Part shown: piece after piece, positions 1-9,547 of the stretch
Position numbering within the stretch: position 1 is the first letter of the stretch
How the letters are laid out: each line of letters opens with the position of its first letter
Assembly (NCBI RefSeq): GCF_949628265.1
Contig: NC_088787.1
Coordinates: 15,986,501 to 16,050,500 of the forward strand
Length of the DNA stretch: 64,000 bases
Direction: 5' to 3'
DNA from: Cloeon dipterum
Taxonomy: Eukaryota; Arthropoda; Insecta; Ephemeroptera; Baetidae
The notes under the pieces: generated by a model
Databases searched by the model: none
What the model was told of the DNA's origin: nothing
What the model saw: only the letters and a program-made list of their open reading frames with translations
Position numbers and translations under genes: made by a program

Positions 1-325
1 CTCAATTTCTTGTATGTCTCATGTTGGCTTGAAGCAGTTAGCAGGAACTCAAATTTTGACTCAACCTGAAATAATGTTACCCATTGTTAACATCCATATT
101 ATGCTTCCCGTACATACAAACAACTGTGGGTATATACTTTAATGGAACACTAGCAAGCATTTTAAAGGGATTTTGCCGATTTTACTTGCTTCCAATTTGT
201 GAAAAGCAGAAAAATTCTATGGAAGCTTACTTTAACAAAATCTCATGTTTCAGCTGACCTTTTCATTGCAATGGAAAATATTTTAGATTTGATACTCACT
301 TATACGTACTTAAATTTTATCGCAC

Positions 326-790
326 TTAAATATTCTTACCACCGACCACTTTGGTGCATCTTTTTAATCTGGGATGGAATATTTCATCATTTTGGCATTT
401 CCTTGCTGGCGCGTTTGAAATTTGTAAGGTCGTTTGACTGCTGCTTGTATTAAAGGTTGCCGTGTCAACTAAAAATCAAGGTCACTGGTTTTATAATAAA
501 TATGTTTTTCTTAAACGATTTGCTGAAGCAAACATTACGATGATTGAACTTTAAGAAACGGACTTAAATTAAGCTCTTTAAAGCTTGATATTTAAGGTGA
601 TTTTTCGAATATTGCTTTTCATCCAATTATAAGATTATATACCTGTCGAGGAAGAGATGCATTTACTCTTCGCGTTATCAAAAACCTTTCCTGGAGGACA
701 AACTTGATATCCGTGAGTGCGCTGGGAAGCACTTTTAAACACCAGATTGCACACCAAGAGAAGAGCAAAAGGCAACGCAACCTTCACCAT
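326..790 (-). CDS. Small secreted protein with two C-X12-C modules (two exons)
   Basis: Predicted 96-residue secreted protein of unknown function. Exon 1 runs 790 to 643 and exon 2 runs 468 to 326. The donor (CAG/gtatat) and the acceptor (tttttag) join in phase 1 and keep the frame open. Residues 1-20 form a signal peptide (MVKVALPFALLLVCN). Exon 1 carries the module CPPGKVFDNAKSKC and exon 2 a second one, CQNDEIFHPRLKRC; each has 12 residues between its cysteines. A Ser/Thr-rich spacer separates them. The gene is a clear paralogue of the one at 2369-2873, with exon 1 of the same length (148 nt). A TATA-like taaataaa lies near 890-897 on this strand. The module resembles the two-cysteine core of secapin, but no activity can be assigned. 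The gene model is an inference from splice phase; the exon 1 reading is firmer than exon 2. Confidence 0.72.
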
Positions 791-2368
791 CTTACATCGG
801 AAACTCGACTGGTGCTATAATAACGCGCAGATGGAAAGCTCAGAGGAGGCTTAACTCCTGCCTGCAATCTCGAAAAGTCCTGCTAATCTTTATTTAAACA
901 GAAAGTTGAAATGTTAGGGCTACTCCTCGATGATATTTCAAAATATTATGCCACATTTTTGGTACAAGCATAATTATACATGATCACACTAGGTTTACTT
1001 TAATGATCCCAAAAATGGCTCTTGCTAATAATATCCTTTTATAGTCTTAGTAGGAAAGATGCCTAACCATTTTTACCCATGGCAAAATAGCTACTTTAAC
1101 AAAGCTACTTTTGTTACAATAGTTAAAACCGTAAAAATTTGTACGGCTATTTCAAGAATTATTTAAAAAAGGATACAATCTTAATTTGAGGGTTTTTGGA
1201 AAAATTGCATTATCTGGAGTAATTGTAAATCTGGCCTCAGCGAAATAATCTTTAAACTATTTTTTCCATAATTATGCTAGGAGATTGACAACCTGATATA
1301 AATGATAATTTGAAAATTTATGTGTGAAAATTATTTCTGCTGAATCGTTTTCTAATTGAGATTGCTCACAAATCGATCCGATTTGATCTACCAAAATAAA
1401 ACTTGACCATTTTAAAACAAAGAAGGAGTTTAGTTTTTTCTAACAACTCATATTAAATTTATTCGAAATAAAAATCGATGATTGGTTTCAAATGTGAAAG
1501 CTATATGTGTATTTCAAATAAAGAGACAATTTTGGCCCTTCATAGCTAATTGAACAGTACACGAAACTTGGTGCCGAGTGATCAGTGCCAGCCACCGCTT
1601 TGGCCTGAACTACTTTGGACGAGCGTTAATCGATGCTGAACTAATTTAGCGTGCTGAATTCCAGTAGTTACTGACGCTGACACTAGATTATTACATTTAA
1701 CAAACACAAAGGTCCACCGTAAAAATTTTATTGCTCTCATGATAAAGATATTACAGGCAAGATTATTAAAACAAATAAACAAACAAAATTTTAAAAAATG
1801 ACATCCATTAACTGCTTGAACGCGAGGGGCAGCTGGAGGTGGGGATGGGTCGCGCCGTCTGATTGCAGGGCTGGCACCAATCTAGAACACAGAAAAATTT
1901 GTTGATCAAATCTTTTTATATATTTTTTGGCTGATTATTAACAAATATCAATTTAATAAGAAATCTTGGAATTCGCTTAAGTATTTCCATTCTGCTGGAA
2001 CAGAGACCTTAAAATCAAACTGCTAACAATATAGTGGAGCGAAAAATTTCCAGAATAAACGAGTATTGCAGGTGGTGCTCACATCGTTTTTAGGTCAGCC
2101 TGAAAAATTAAAAAAAAATATATATTTTATATGTATTTATCTGTGAATCTCTTCTGTTAACTAAAACAGATATGAATAAACCATTAAAATTGTCGTGGCC
2201 GACAGACACAGTGAGATGACTGCAGCCGCGGTCAGTATTTCACCGAATAGATTACCGTTATTTATTTATATATTATTGTAAATAATTACTAACTGTTTCG
2301 TCCATACAGTTTTGGAAGAATATAAACTCTTATATAACTTAAAACTTCTCAAACTTCTTACCGTCCTA
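791..2368. other. Intergenic between the two paired-module genes
   Basis: AT-rich spacer between two paralogous minus-strand genes. Apart from the possible terminal exon near 1805-1884 I see no coding frame with a start codon and splice support. The frame at 1582-1782 lies just downstream of that exon and has low-complexity composition. Confidence 0.5.
1805..1884 (-). other. Possible orphan terminal exon
   Basis: A strong acceptor (ttttctgtgttctag) on the minus strand at 1885 opens a short frame. If entered after one donor base it reads DWCQPCNQTARPIPTSSC and six further residues to a stop. It lies between the two paired-module genes. Donor-like G/gtaaga sequences follow the last codons of both, so it could be a third, non-coding or alternative, exon of the gene at 2369-2873. 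No in-frame start or upstream coding exon of its own was found. Confidence 0.2.
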
Positions 2369-2873
2369 TCAGCCAATCACATTGATGCACTTCATCAATC
2401 TTTTCGAGAAAATTTGTCCCTCTGAGCATTTCCGCTCTGGTACTTTTGTTAAAAACAAGTTAACTTGGTCCTCACTGTTGCTTGAGACTGTAACGTTGAC
2501 CTCATCTGTGAATTTTATTAAAATAATAAGTTATACATTGTAAGTAAAAGAGTAGCTGCTGTAAACCACGCGTTATATTTTGCTCTGCGGAACAATATTT
2601 TATGTTCTTCAAGCTTTAATTGAATTTCCGGTCAGAAAATCTAATAGTAATTAATAATATTGTTAGTTCTCTCGTTTAAATTTAATTAATATTTTCATAT
2701 CTAAAATCCTGAAAATATTTTACACCTGATGATGAAGCCACACATCTGTTGAGCTGTTCGTCGAAAATCTTTCTTGGAGGACAAACGTGATCTGCGTTTA
2801 TTCGCGTTGATAACATCTGCACCACAGGACTGCACACTAAAAGAAGAGCAATAAGCGACACAACCTTCTCCAT
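2369..2873 (-). CDS. Small secreted protein with two C-X12-C modules (two exons)
   Basis: Predicted 94-residue secreted protein, paralogue of the gene at 326-790. Exon 1 runs 2873 to 2726 (148 nt, the same length as in the paralogue, with the donor TCAG/gtgtaa at the equivalent place) and exon 2 runs 2505 to 2369. The acceptor aaaattcacag joins in phase 1. A signal peptide (MEKVVSLIALLLVCSPVVQM) is followed by the module CPPRKIFDEQLNRC in exon 1 and CSEGQIFSKRLMKC in exon 2, both C-X12-C. Unspliced, the frame would run on for only about 14 unrelated residues, which argues for the intron. A TATA-like ctatatag at about 2940-2947 sits roughly 70 bp upstream of the start codon. Function unknown; the secapin-like module suggests an extracellular or haemolymph/gland peptide. 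Confidence 0.75.
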
Positions 2874-4359
2874 TCTACACCAGACACGAAACTGGCTTTT
2901 TCACGCGATGAAACGCAACAAGGAGAGGACTATCAACCTTCTATATAGCAACAGCTACCCTGCCATTTGATCAAGAGCAGAGGATTTATGTAGCTCTGTT
3001 TATTTGCATATAAAATGCTAGAAAGTTTGCTCTCATTTCCCTCATTCACATATAACAAGATAAAATTATTTTCGATTGATATAAAGTGTGAGTTAAAAAA
3101 CATGGAAATAAATGAATTGGGAAAAAGACTTCTTAGATTTACACATTTTGGGGATCAAGCATTACTATATATTTTTTATTTTAATAAAAAAACCAAACTG
3201 CTTGAATCGTTGCAAAAAATCGTCGTTTTTAATCTCTCGACTATAGTTTCAACGTCATCCAGTACGTCCTAATCATGAGTAAAAAAACAATTGAAATCAA
3301 TACAATATCTAATGTCACATCTTAAAATTACAAAAAATTCCGACATAAAAATTCCATACACTTGAATATAGCTCAACGAGCTTGGGAGCTTGGGAGCGCA
3401 CCAGCTCCGACTCACCTCTTGCTTTTTGTGAAGTGTACCTTTTCAGCGGCTATAACGACAAATAATGTTATGGCGTTTTAATAAAAAAAATACCTCGGTG
3501 TGCGGGAAACGAAAACCTGGAACGTTAGGTCCAGGTTCCTCTGCGACCAAGTTTTCCGCTTGGCGGTGCTACTGAGACTGGGTGAAACCACGAGAAGTGC
3601 TTTGCAAAGGTTCAAGAAAAATTTAATAAAATATTGGGCAGTAAAATACCGGAAAAATAATTAATTATATTCGTATATAGTATGACACGTTTCATATTCT
3701 TGGATTCACCAACATGCGCTGCGAAAAGTTAATTTTATTTATCAATTTCTGCCTCGTTATTTCTTTTTCGCTGTAATCATTGACCACATACTTTGCAATA
3801 TCTTAACAAGATGAGAAATTCTGTTTGTAATTTATCGAATTGAAAAACAATTTTGAAAAAACTTTATGTTTTTAGTTTCATTATTGGCACATTGAAGGCA
3901 CATCATGGTATTGTTCTGGACCTTTGAAATGATTCTTAATCTACCTTTATTACGCGTTCATTTCATTGTAAAAAGAAAACAGATGAGAGCCCTGTTCTGA
4001 AAAATAGTATTATATCATGTTTAGTAATGGGAACCTCTGATGCACGTTCTTACACAGCACACTGAAGGTCGATGTTATGAACTTATGGCGATGAATCATA
4101 CCTTTGGATCTATATGAGATTGCCTTTATAGACAGGAAAACCCATTATTTTTAATTCTATAGCATTTTTATTCCAAAAATCATCACGAATTATTCTGTCA
4201 ATACAGTTATTGATTAATATAAACAGCATATTTTTTAAATACAAGATAATTTGGTGTTATAAATAAAAAAAGGTGATTCACATTTATTATTAATTATTTT
4301 TATATACATCCGCATCTTTGAAACTAAATATACGTCTTTAAACTGCCAGTCCATAAATT
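2874..4359. other. Intergenic, with two GC-richer hairpins
   Basis: AT-rich spacer. The frame at 3015-3272 has no coding-like composition or splice support. The only distinctive part is 3490-3610, less AT-rich than its surroundings, with two consecutive stem-loops: 3514-3521 pairing with 3530-3537 (AACCTGGA/TCCAGGTT), and 3547-3551 pairing with 3559-3563 (CCAAG/CTTGG). It might be a structured RNA or a short repeat remnant; no family is recognised. Confidence 0.4.
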
Positions 4360-4815
4360 TCAGTGAAGGATTTTTCTGCACACACCGTTCCGTCTCATTT
4401 GTCCTTTACCACAGTCTCTGTTTGGCGCATTCGCCATCACCCTCTTGTCCACTAGTACCTCTTCAGTTGTGTTCTGCTCTGGCATCACTGAAGTAATCAA
4501 CGGTGCTGGCGTCGTCGAGCTATGAACCCTGGTCACCTTCGTCGTGCTTGTTCGTTGCTTGTGGTAACTTGAAGTCATCACAGAAGACCTAGCAGTTGTC
4601 GCAGTAGGTCTTTTCGTGACCTGATCCGGCATCAGTATCGAGTCAACGTCGTTGCTGTATTTTCGAGTCCGAGGGGTCGTCCTGGTCTGCAGTTGTCTGG
4701 TGTGGATGACCGGGGCCTTTGTGTACCGCTCTGACGAGTCCGCAAAAACGAACGAGTCGTCGGCGGCCAGCGCGGCCGCCGAGAGCGTGAGAAGCATCAA
4801 CACGGTCGCTCGCAT
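4360..4815 (-). CDS. Secreted Thr/Ser-rich precursor ending in a C-X10-C peptide
   Basis: Single-exon 151-residue protein. The start is placed at 4815, because the longer frame to 4932 puts 39 non-signal residues in front, whereas Met at 4815 begins a good signal peptide (MRATVLMLLTLSAAALA). Residues of roughly 50-125 are a Thr/Ser-rich, mucin-like region likely to be O-glycosylated. A dibasic DKR near residue 125 precedes the C-terminal stretch VMANAPNRDCGKGQMRRNGV-CRKILH, whose two cysteines are 10 residues apart. Cleavage after KR would free a 26-residue two-cysteine peptide, about the size of mature secapin (25 residues). The adjacent gene (4998-5426) has a matching tail. Function is not known; peptide release is inferred from the dibasic site only. 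Confidence 0.72.
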   Translation of the reverse strand: MRATVLMLLTLSAAALAADDSFVFADSSERYTKAPVIHTRQLQTRTTPRTRKYSNDVDSILMPDQVTKRPTATTARSSVMTSSYHKQRTSTTKVTRVHSSTTPAPLITSVMPEQNTTEEVLVDKRVMANAPNRDCGKGQMRRNGVCRKILH

Positions 4816-4997
4816 GATGACTGGCTCGTCAAAGGCAAAGGTCGTCAATGGGAGCTGCTTGTTTTGCAGCCAATGTCCGAGCAGCCGTAACAGATTACTC
4901 CGGACGAAACCGGTTGCCACACTTTTCAACAATCGCTGTACTTCACGCGGTCTTCCCGTTTGAATATCACAAAATTGGGATTTCCAACAAAGAGGTG

Positions 4998-5426
4998 TCA
5001 GTCACGCAAGTATGGTCTGCAGCGGCCCGTTCTGTCTCTCCTTTCGTTCGTCTTGTTGCACCGCCTGCCAGGAGCCATAACCATCATTTTCCTGCGCCGA
5101 CCGCCCGAATCGATGGTGTTGTCTACGTCCAGATTTTGAAAATCGTCACTTATCTTCACTTTTCCCGAAAACTCCTTTTTGAAAATGTCTAACATGCTCG
5201 TGGTAGACTCATTGTTCACTGCCTGCTCGGTTGCACTCACTATTTCAGTAGTTGTGGTCTCAGTTTCCTCTATAAAAGATGTGTCCGCGGTGGAGTTGGA
5301 TTCCTCCCCAATGGCAAGGGTGGTGTTGGTGTCGCGAGGGTGGAAGATTGCGGAGAGTATCCAACAAAAGGCGTGACTGGAGTTGAGCACCAAAAGTAGC
5401 GCGACGGCGATCACCAACAAACGCAT
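4998..5426 (-). CDS. Secreted Thr-rich precursor ending in a C-X12-C peptide
   Basis: Single-exon 142-residue protein with signal peptide MRLLVIAVALLLVLNSSHA. The middle is rich in Thr, Ser, Glu and Asn, with several N-glycosylation sequons. A basic cluster (RRRK near residue 112) precedes the tail MMVMAPGRRCNKTNERRDRT-GRCRPYLRD, whose cysteines are 12 residues apart. The run VMAPGRRC recalls VMANAPNRDC in the neighbouring gene, so the two are probably a tandem duplication. A short segment (VSATEQAVNN) also recalls ITATEQALQENN in the plus-strand gene at 8687. A TATA-like catataaat at about 5488-5496 lies about 65 bp upstream of the start. No enzymatic or known structural domain is seen; function unknown. 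Confidence 0.75.
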   Translation of the reverse strand: MRLLVIAVALLLVLNSSHAFCWILSAIFHPRDTNTTLAIGEESNSTADTSFIEETETTTTEIVSATEQAVNNESTTSMLDIFKKEFSGKVKISDDFQNLDVDNTIDSGGRRRKMMVMAPGRRCNKTNERRDRTGRCRPYLRD

Positions 5427-6505
5427 CCCACCTGTGGCACGTACTCATACAGTTCAAATGAAAGTGAGAGTTATCGCGTGTAAACATTTATATGGACACT
5501 CTCTAAGGTTACATTCTTGGCTGGGCTTTCCTCGATGCCGGCTCCCACTTGCTGCACGGCTTCTGAGAAGATCCGCGTCAAAAGTGGCACACGATATATT
5601 CTTAAATCATTTAGAGGTCAGGGGCCATTGGAGCAGAGGTGATTGGGCTGGGTTGCTTGTCCCAATGATGCGAGATAATAATACGTAGCCTCTATCGTGG
5701 TGTGATGAAACTGCGTCGCACTCTGTCACTTTCATGCGAATACGCAATTTTACAAACGAAAATTACAGGCTTGCCCTGTATTTATTGATTTAAGCATAAA
5801 TATAATTTTTTTTTTAACAATTATAATATATGTTTCCGTTTCAAATACAAAGCATTTTATTGAAGCTTGCAGTTGTGATAAAAATTTTGTGCTCAAAATT
5901 AGCGTATTTATTTTTGCTAAACACATTTACATATTCTTGTTCCCTGAAAAGGTCGTTCGATTAACACACTTTGCAGTGCTCATTCATTCACGGCGACAGT
6001 TTTCACGCCTCTCAAAGTCGAGAAATAAATAAAATTCAAGGTGTTTTTATTTAGAAAATATTGCGTAATTTTATTGCATATTTAACAAAACTCGACGTTC
6101 TTGAAATTTCTTTGTTAGTCACAGTTGTTGCGCTACAATGAGAAATGAGAGTTTTGCTCCAGCTGCGCAGACATAATGTACAGTCATCAGTATGTGAACA
6201 TTGCATAACGGAAGGAGAATATAATAAGCATCTTTGACAGGAAATAGTTGATATAACAGCCAAAACGGCCTTCACTAACTCTAACAGATAACAAAATGAA
6301 CAAAAATCAATAATTCATAGCCGTAAGACATCTCCAAACTATAAATTAAGTTTAAAGCTCACAAAAGAATAGGTGAGGTTCCGCACACACAATCTTTGCA
6401 CAATCCAAGCAAGGTGATTTGGTAGGCGCAGAGTTTTCGGGTTTCCCAGTGACTTTTTTCGATTTCCGACAGAACAAAAACCGCAAGGACTTTCACTCCT
6501 ACACA
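5427..6505. other. Intergenic
   Basis: AT-rich spacer carrying the upstream region of the gene ending at 5426, and downstream sequence of the gene at 6506-6742. A minus-strand cysteine-rich frame at 6051-6275 lacks an ATG and was not accepted as a gene. Confidence 0.45.
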
Positions 6506-6742
6506 CTACGGATTATTGAGGTCCGGTATCGATTCACGTGCGAAAGACAGGACACGCTTGCACCTTCCACGCACCACTTTAAATCCATCTGGACACGTCG
6601 GGGTGGTGTGACCTAATTTCGGCGCCCTAATAATGTATGAAGCAACCACGACTTTCTTGTTGCTGGTCGGAAACCGGGCGCAGCCGTCCCGAACACTGGC
6701 CGTCAGAATCAGGAAAAGTAGAAGCAACTGCACTCGCGGCAT
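6506..6742 (-). CDS. Small secreted protein with a secapin-like C-X10-C module
   Basis: Single-exon 78-residue protein with signal peptide MPRVQLLLLFLILTASVRDG. The module CPDGFKVVRGRC followed by KRV is the closest in this cluster to the secapin core, in which CPPG is followed by eight residues, a second Cys and Arg-Val. There are 10 residues between the cysteines, as in secapin. A short tail (LSFARESIPDLNNP) follows. A TCAGT initiator-like motif lies near 6767-6771 on this strand, about 27 bp upstream of the start. The gene lies in the same orientation as its relatives at 4360-5426 and 7289-7573. Role unknown: haemolymph, salivary or accessory-gland secretion are all possible. Confidence 0.75.
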   Translation of the reverse strand: MPRVQLLLLFLILTASVRDGCARFPTSNKKVVVASYIIRAPKLGHTTPTCPDGFKVVRGRCKRVLSFARESIPDLNNP

Positions 6743-7288
6743 TGTGCGCTTGCACTTGTCAGATAACTACTGAATGTTTGCGAATTCTTGTAACTGCACC
6801 GGTGCGTTGGCAAACTCATTGCTTTGCATATCTTGCATGAATATATTGCGTATTGGGCTAGAAGCGTGCGATTGCAACTAACAGGAATAAAAATAAATTT
6901 ATTGTTCACCAGTTACGTGTTAGCTTCAGAGTTAATACTCTGTTAAAAATAAATTTTGAAATACGTTTCAAAGCAAACTGTGCTCGTTTGAAATTTGAAT
7001 TGCGTTTTCACCATTCAGGTAGAAAATTGATTATTCCAATGCCACTTCTTTTTTTCTATAAAATAAAACGATTTCAATCAAACCACACAAATTTATTCTT
7101 AAACATATTTCATTGTTTTTTTTTGCGAAACAAACAGATATTCAAAGAGAGATCGATTAAATCCAGTTCTTGTATTTTTATATTTACATTTTTCATGCAG
7201 CACGGTAATATTTTTTTATATTCATATCAATTGAAAATGATTAATCTCCAGGATACAATGTTCATTACAATGCATGATTTTGAATAAT
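6743..7288. other. Intergenic, AT-rich
   Basis: Upstream region of the gene at 6506-6742 and downstream region of 7289-7573. The frame at 6988-7287 on the plus strand is Phe/Ile/Lys-rich, as expected of random AT-rich sequence, and is not accepted. Confidence 0.45.
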
Positions 7289-7573
7289 TTATGTTTTCTT
7301 ACAATGATCTTTGCGAAGAATTGCCCTATCAAAAAACGAGCAATCCTTCAATCCATTTTTATCAATGTTTCCAATATTGGTGTTGGAATGATGGTGGGTA
7401 TGTAGAGTATTGTGTGACCGTGAGTAGAAACCAGAAGATTTTGGCGACTTCTTGAAACCATGAGAACTTGATAACCTCACCGATGAACCTCTTTTAGCGT
7501 CTACTTGATAATTGGCAATACTAAGTAGCAGCAAGCAGAAGATCGCAACTGAGAGTACTTCGTTACGAAGCAT
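7289..7573 (-). CDS. Small secreted His/Ser-rich protein with C-X12-C tail
   Basis: 94-residue protein starting at 7573. The longer frame to 7612 is rejected because a good acceptor (ttattctttcag) lies just before the chosen ATG, so the upstream part is intron. The signal peptide is MLRNEVLSVAIFCLLLLSIA. The mature part is Ser-, Lys- and His-rich (THHHSNTN) and ends with CSFFDRAILRKDHC-KKT, cysteines 12 residues apart. A non-coding first exon is likely at about 7676-7790 (donor ttcaag/gtttgc), with a TATA-like cttttataat near 7815-7824. It is the most divergent member of the cluster: the module lacks the CPxG start, so membership rests on position, orientation, size and cysteine spacing. Confidence 0.62.
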   Translation of the reverse strand: MLRNEVLSVAIFCLLLLSIANYQVDAKRGSSVRLSSSHGFKKSPKSSGFYSRSHNTLHTHHHSNTNIGNIDKNGLKDCSFFDRAILRKDHCKKT

Positions 7574-8445
7574 GGTTAATACTGAAAGAATAAAAGGCAG
7601 CAAAATTAACATCTATTTTTAATTTATGAGTGAATTTTCAATCGCTCTCTAAATATCAAAATTTACGGCAAACCTTGAATTGTCCCGCAGTGCTGGTCTG
7701 TGATTTGATTAAGTTGGTCAGCAGATTGCGAGATGCTAGAAATTCGGGTAATATTCAAGTTGCGCTCGTCACGAGAACTCGAACAATACTATAGCTGCCA
7801 CATCTAAATGCAGTCATTATAAAAGTACGATAATAAAAAGGGGGTGTCATCCGGTCACTTGAGGTTCTGACTAGCACAAAAAAACAAGGGGAGTATATAT
7901 GTGGAAGATAAAATGAAAACACATGGAGAAAATTAAGCTGTAAGGGAGGTCATTAAAGAGCGGCGCAATATATGCATCATCTTCTTTAATAAGTTTGGCT
8001 GAGTGAGAGTAATACGCAACAGAAGAATACTGTTTATTTGTTTTTTCTGCTAACAGAGTCGAAGGCCATAATTTGACCTTTAGGGATAAAATTGAGGAAA
8101 ACAAGACGCTGACAATTTAAGAGGAAATAAAAAATTATTTTGCAATATTCGTTATCATTTAATAAAAAATTAATTTTTAGCATATTGAAGCAAAAATAAT
8201 ATTTCAAAAATGAATGAAGTAAATGAACACTGTTTAGAGAGGACAACAAATTAAATCCTGCTTTATGCCTCTCGCAGCAAAAAGCCTGTTAGCATGTGTA
8301 TGGTATGTGTATCATATCATTCAAGTTTCGTTCCTTCAAAGTCCATCGCACTTTGACTCGCTTTGGCTGAGGCCGATGCTGGCCAAGGTTCCTCCAGCTG
8401 CGGACAGTTACTTGCAATTTGGGATCAGAGTGCATATCTAGAATC
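7574..8445. other. Intergenic between divergent genes
   Basis: Holds the presumed non-coding first exon and promoter of the minus-strand gene (7676-7825), and upstream sequence of the plus-strand gene whose TATA box starts at 8446. The AT-rich minus-strand frames at 7871-8249 have no start-site, signal-peptide or splice support. Confidence 0.45.
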
Positions 8446-8455
8446 TATATAAATA
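8446..8455 (+). promoter_or_regulatory. TATA box for the gene at 8687
   Basis: The motif tatataaata lies about 35 bp before a TCACTC initiator-like site (8482-8487). A short non-coding exon would follow, ending at 8501 with the donor ACAG/gtatgc. The matching acceptor ttttttacag lies near 8649. Confidence 0.5.
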
Positions 8456-8686
8456 CACCACAAGTCTTGACGCATTTGAATCTCACTCCAGCATTTGACA
8501 GGTATGCAACATTCTATATTGTATATGAACTCACAATCAGATTATTATAGTTTTTGTATATACAATTAAGAGGACTGCTACAAGTAGCAATGCCAGCCAT
8601 ATTATATTTTAATTGATATTCCAGTGGGAAACCATAATATTTTTTACAGAAAATCAACCGCACCGCCACCGAATAAATCTGATAAG

Positions 8687-9017
8687 ATGATGTGTAAATC
8701 GATGTTGTGGTCCATGATGGCTTTCCTCTGCTTGGCAACAACTGTCTTTTCCAAGCAATCATCAGACAAATCATCTTCCGACTCCAGTGAATCGTCTGAA
8801 GAAAAGAGGCCAGTAGCGATAGCGAATGCCACCGAAGTTTCCGTTGTCTCTGAAATTCCAGCAACAACCTCACAAGCACCTTCGGCTGTCATAACTGCCA
8901 CGGAGCAAGCTCTTCAAGAAAACAATCAAACGCAGTTGTTGCTAAATGAGGTAAGTCTCACAAAGGCGTCTTAAATAAGGTCTTTGTTTTGAAATCTTTT
9001 AATAATTTCAGGCTTAA
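8687..9017 (+). CDS. Secreted Ser/Thr-rich small protein without cysteine module
   Basis: Exons 8687-8950 and 9012-9017 (donor GAG/gtaagt, acceptor aataatttcag); the second contributes one Ala codon and the stop, giving 89 residues. A signal peptide (SMLWSMMAFLCLATTVFS) is followed by an acidic Ser cluster (SSDKSSSDSSESSEE), which resembles casein-kinase targets, then a Thr/Ala/Val region with two N-glycosylation sequons. The run ITATEQALQENN recalls VSATEQAVNN in the minus-strand protein at 4998-5426, so this may be a relative that lacks the C-terminal cysteine module. The untranslated 5' exon and the TATA box upstream support a real transcript. Start at 8687 is chosen as the first ATG after the 5' acceptor. 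Function unknown. Confidence 0.62.
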
Positions 9018-9547
9018 CACCGCAGAGATGGGAATATAATCGTATGTATAGACTATGAACGCCAGATTTCATCAAATTAAAAACTATATTTTACCTTAAT
9101 CGCGAATATTTGACCAAACCAAAACAAAATGTTATGATTCATTAAAAATTGAACCTACCCGAGAGTAAGATGCCTTTGTTTTCTACCCTGTTTCTTTGAA
9201 GCGGTAACTCAAAATTGCTCCTATAGTGAATTTAGTGCACCAAAAAAAATTAATATATTCAATACCCCGCTAACATTTTATTTTTTAATACAATTAATTA
9301 CATATTATTCTTCGCTACCGCTAATTATAGTATTAATTGAAGACCAAAACACAATACGTAATTCAAATCTGCGACGATACTAAAGTTAAAGTTTTTAACT
9401 AATCTTGAATTGATTAAATTCCTTTTTGATTAAATATTCTTTTTCTGTGTTCTTGATAAGATAAATGAAGAAGAAAAACATCTTCTACTTTGGGAATTAG
9501 TTTTATTTCATTTTTCAACTGCCGTTGATTAACATTTGGTGTTGAAA
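9018..9547. other. Intergenic
   Basis: 3' UTR of the preceding gene (attaaa-type signal near 9077-9082) and upstream sequence of the lectin gene. No coding frame or clear TATA box seen. Confidence 0.45.

Noticed and set aside
4652-5192. Plus-strand frames of about 100 codons
   Set aside because: Antisense shadows of the minus-strand secreted-protein genes at 4360-4815 and 4998-5426.
6051-6275. Minus-strand cysteine-rich frame (CQRCLLYSPSVMQC...) that looks like another small secreted gene
   Set aside because: It begins with GTG, no upstream ATG exon could be joined convincingly, and the hydrophobic stretch is too short for a signal peptide. It may be a pseudogene of the cluster.
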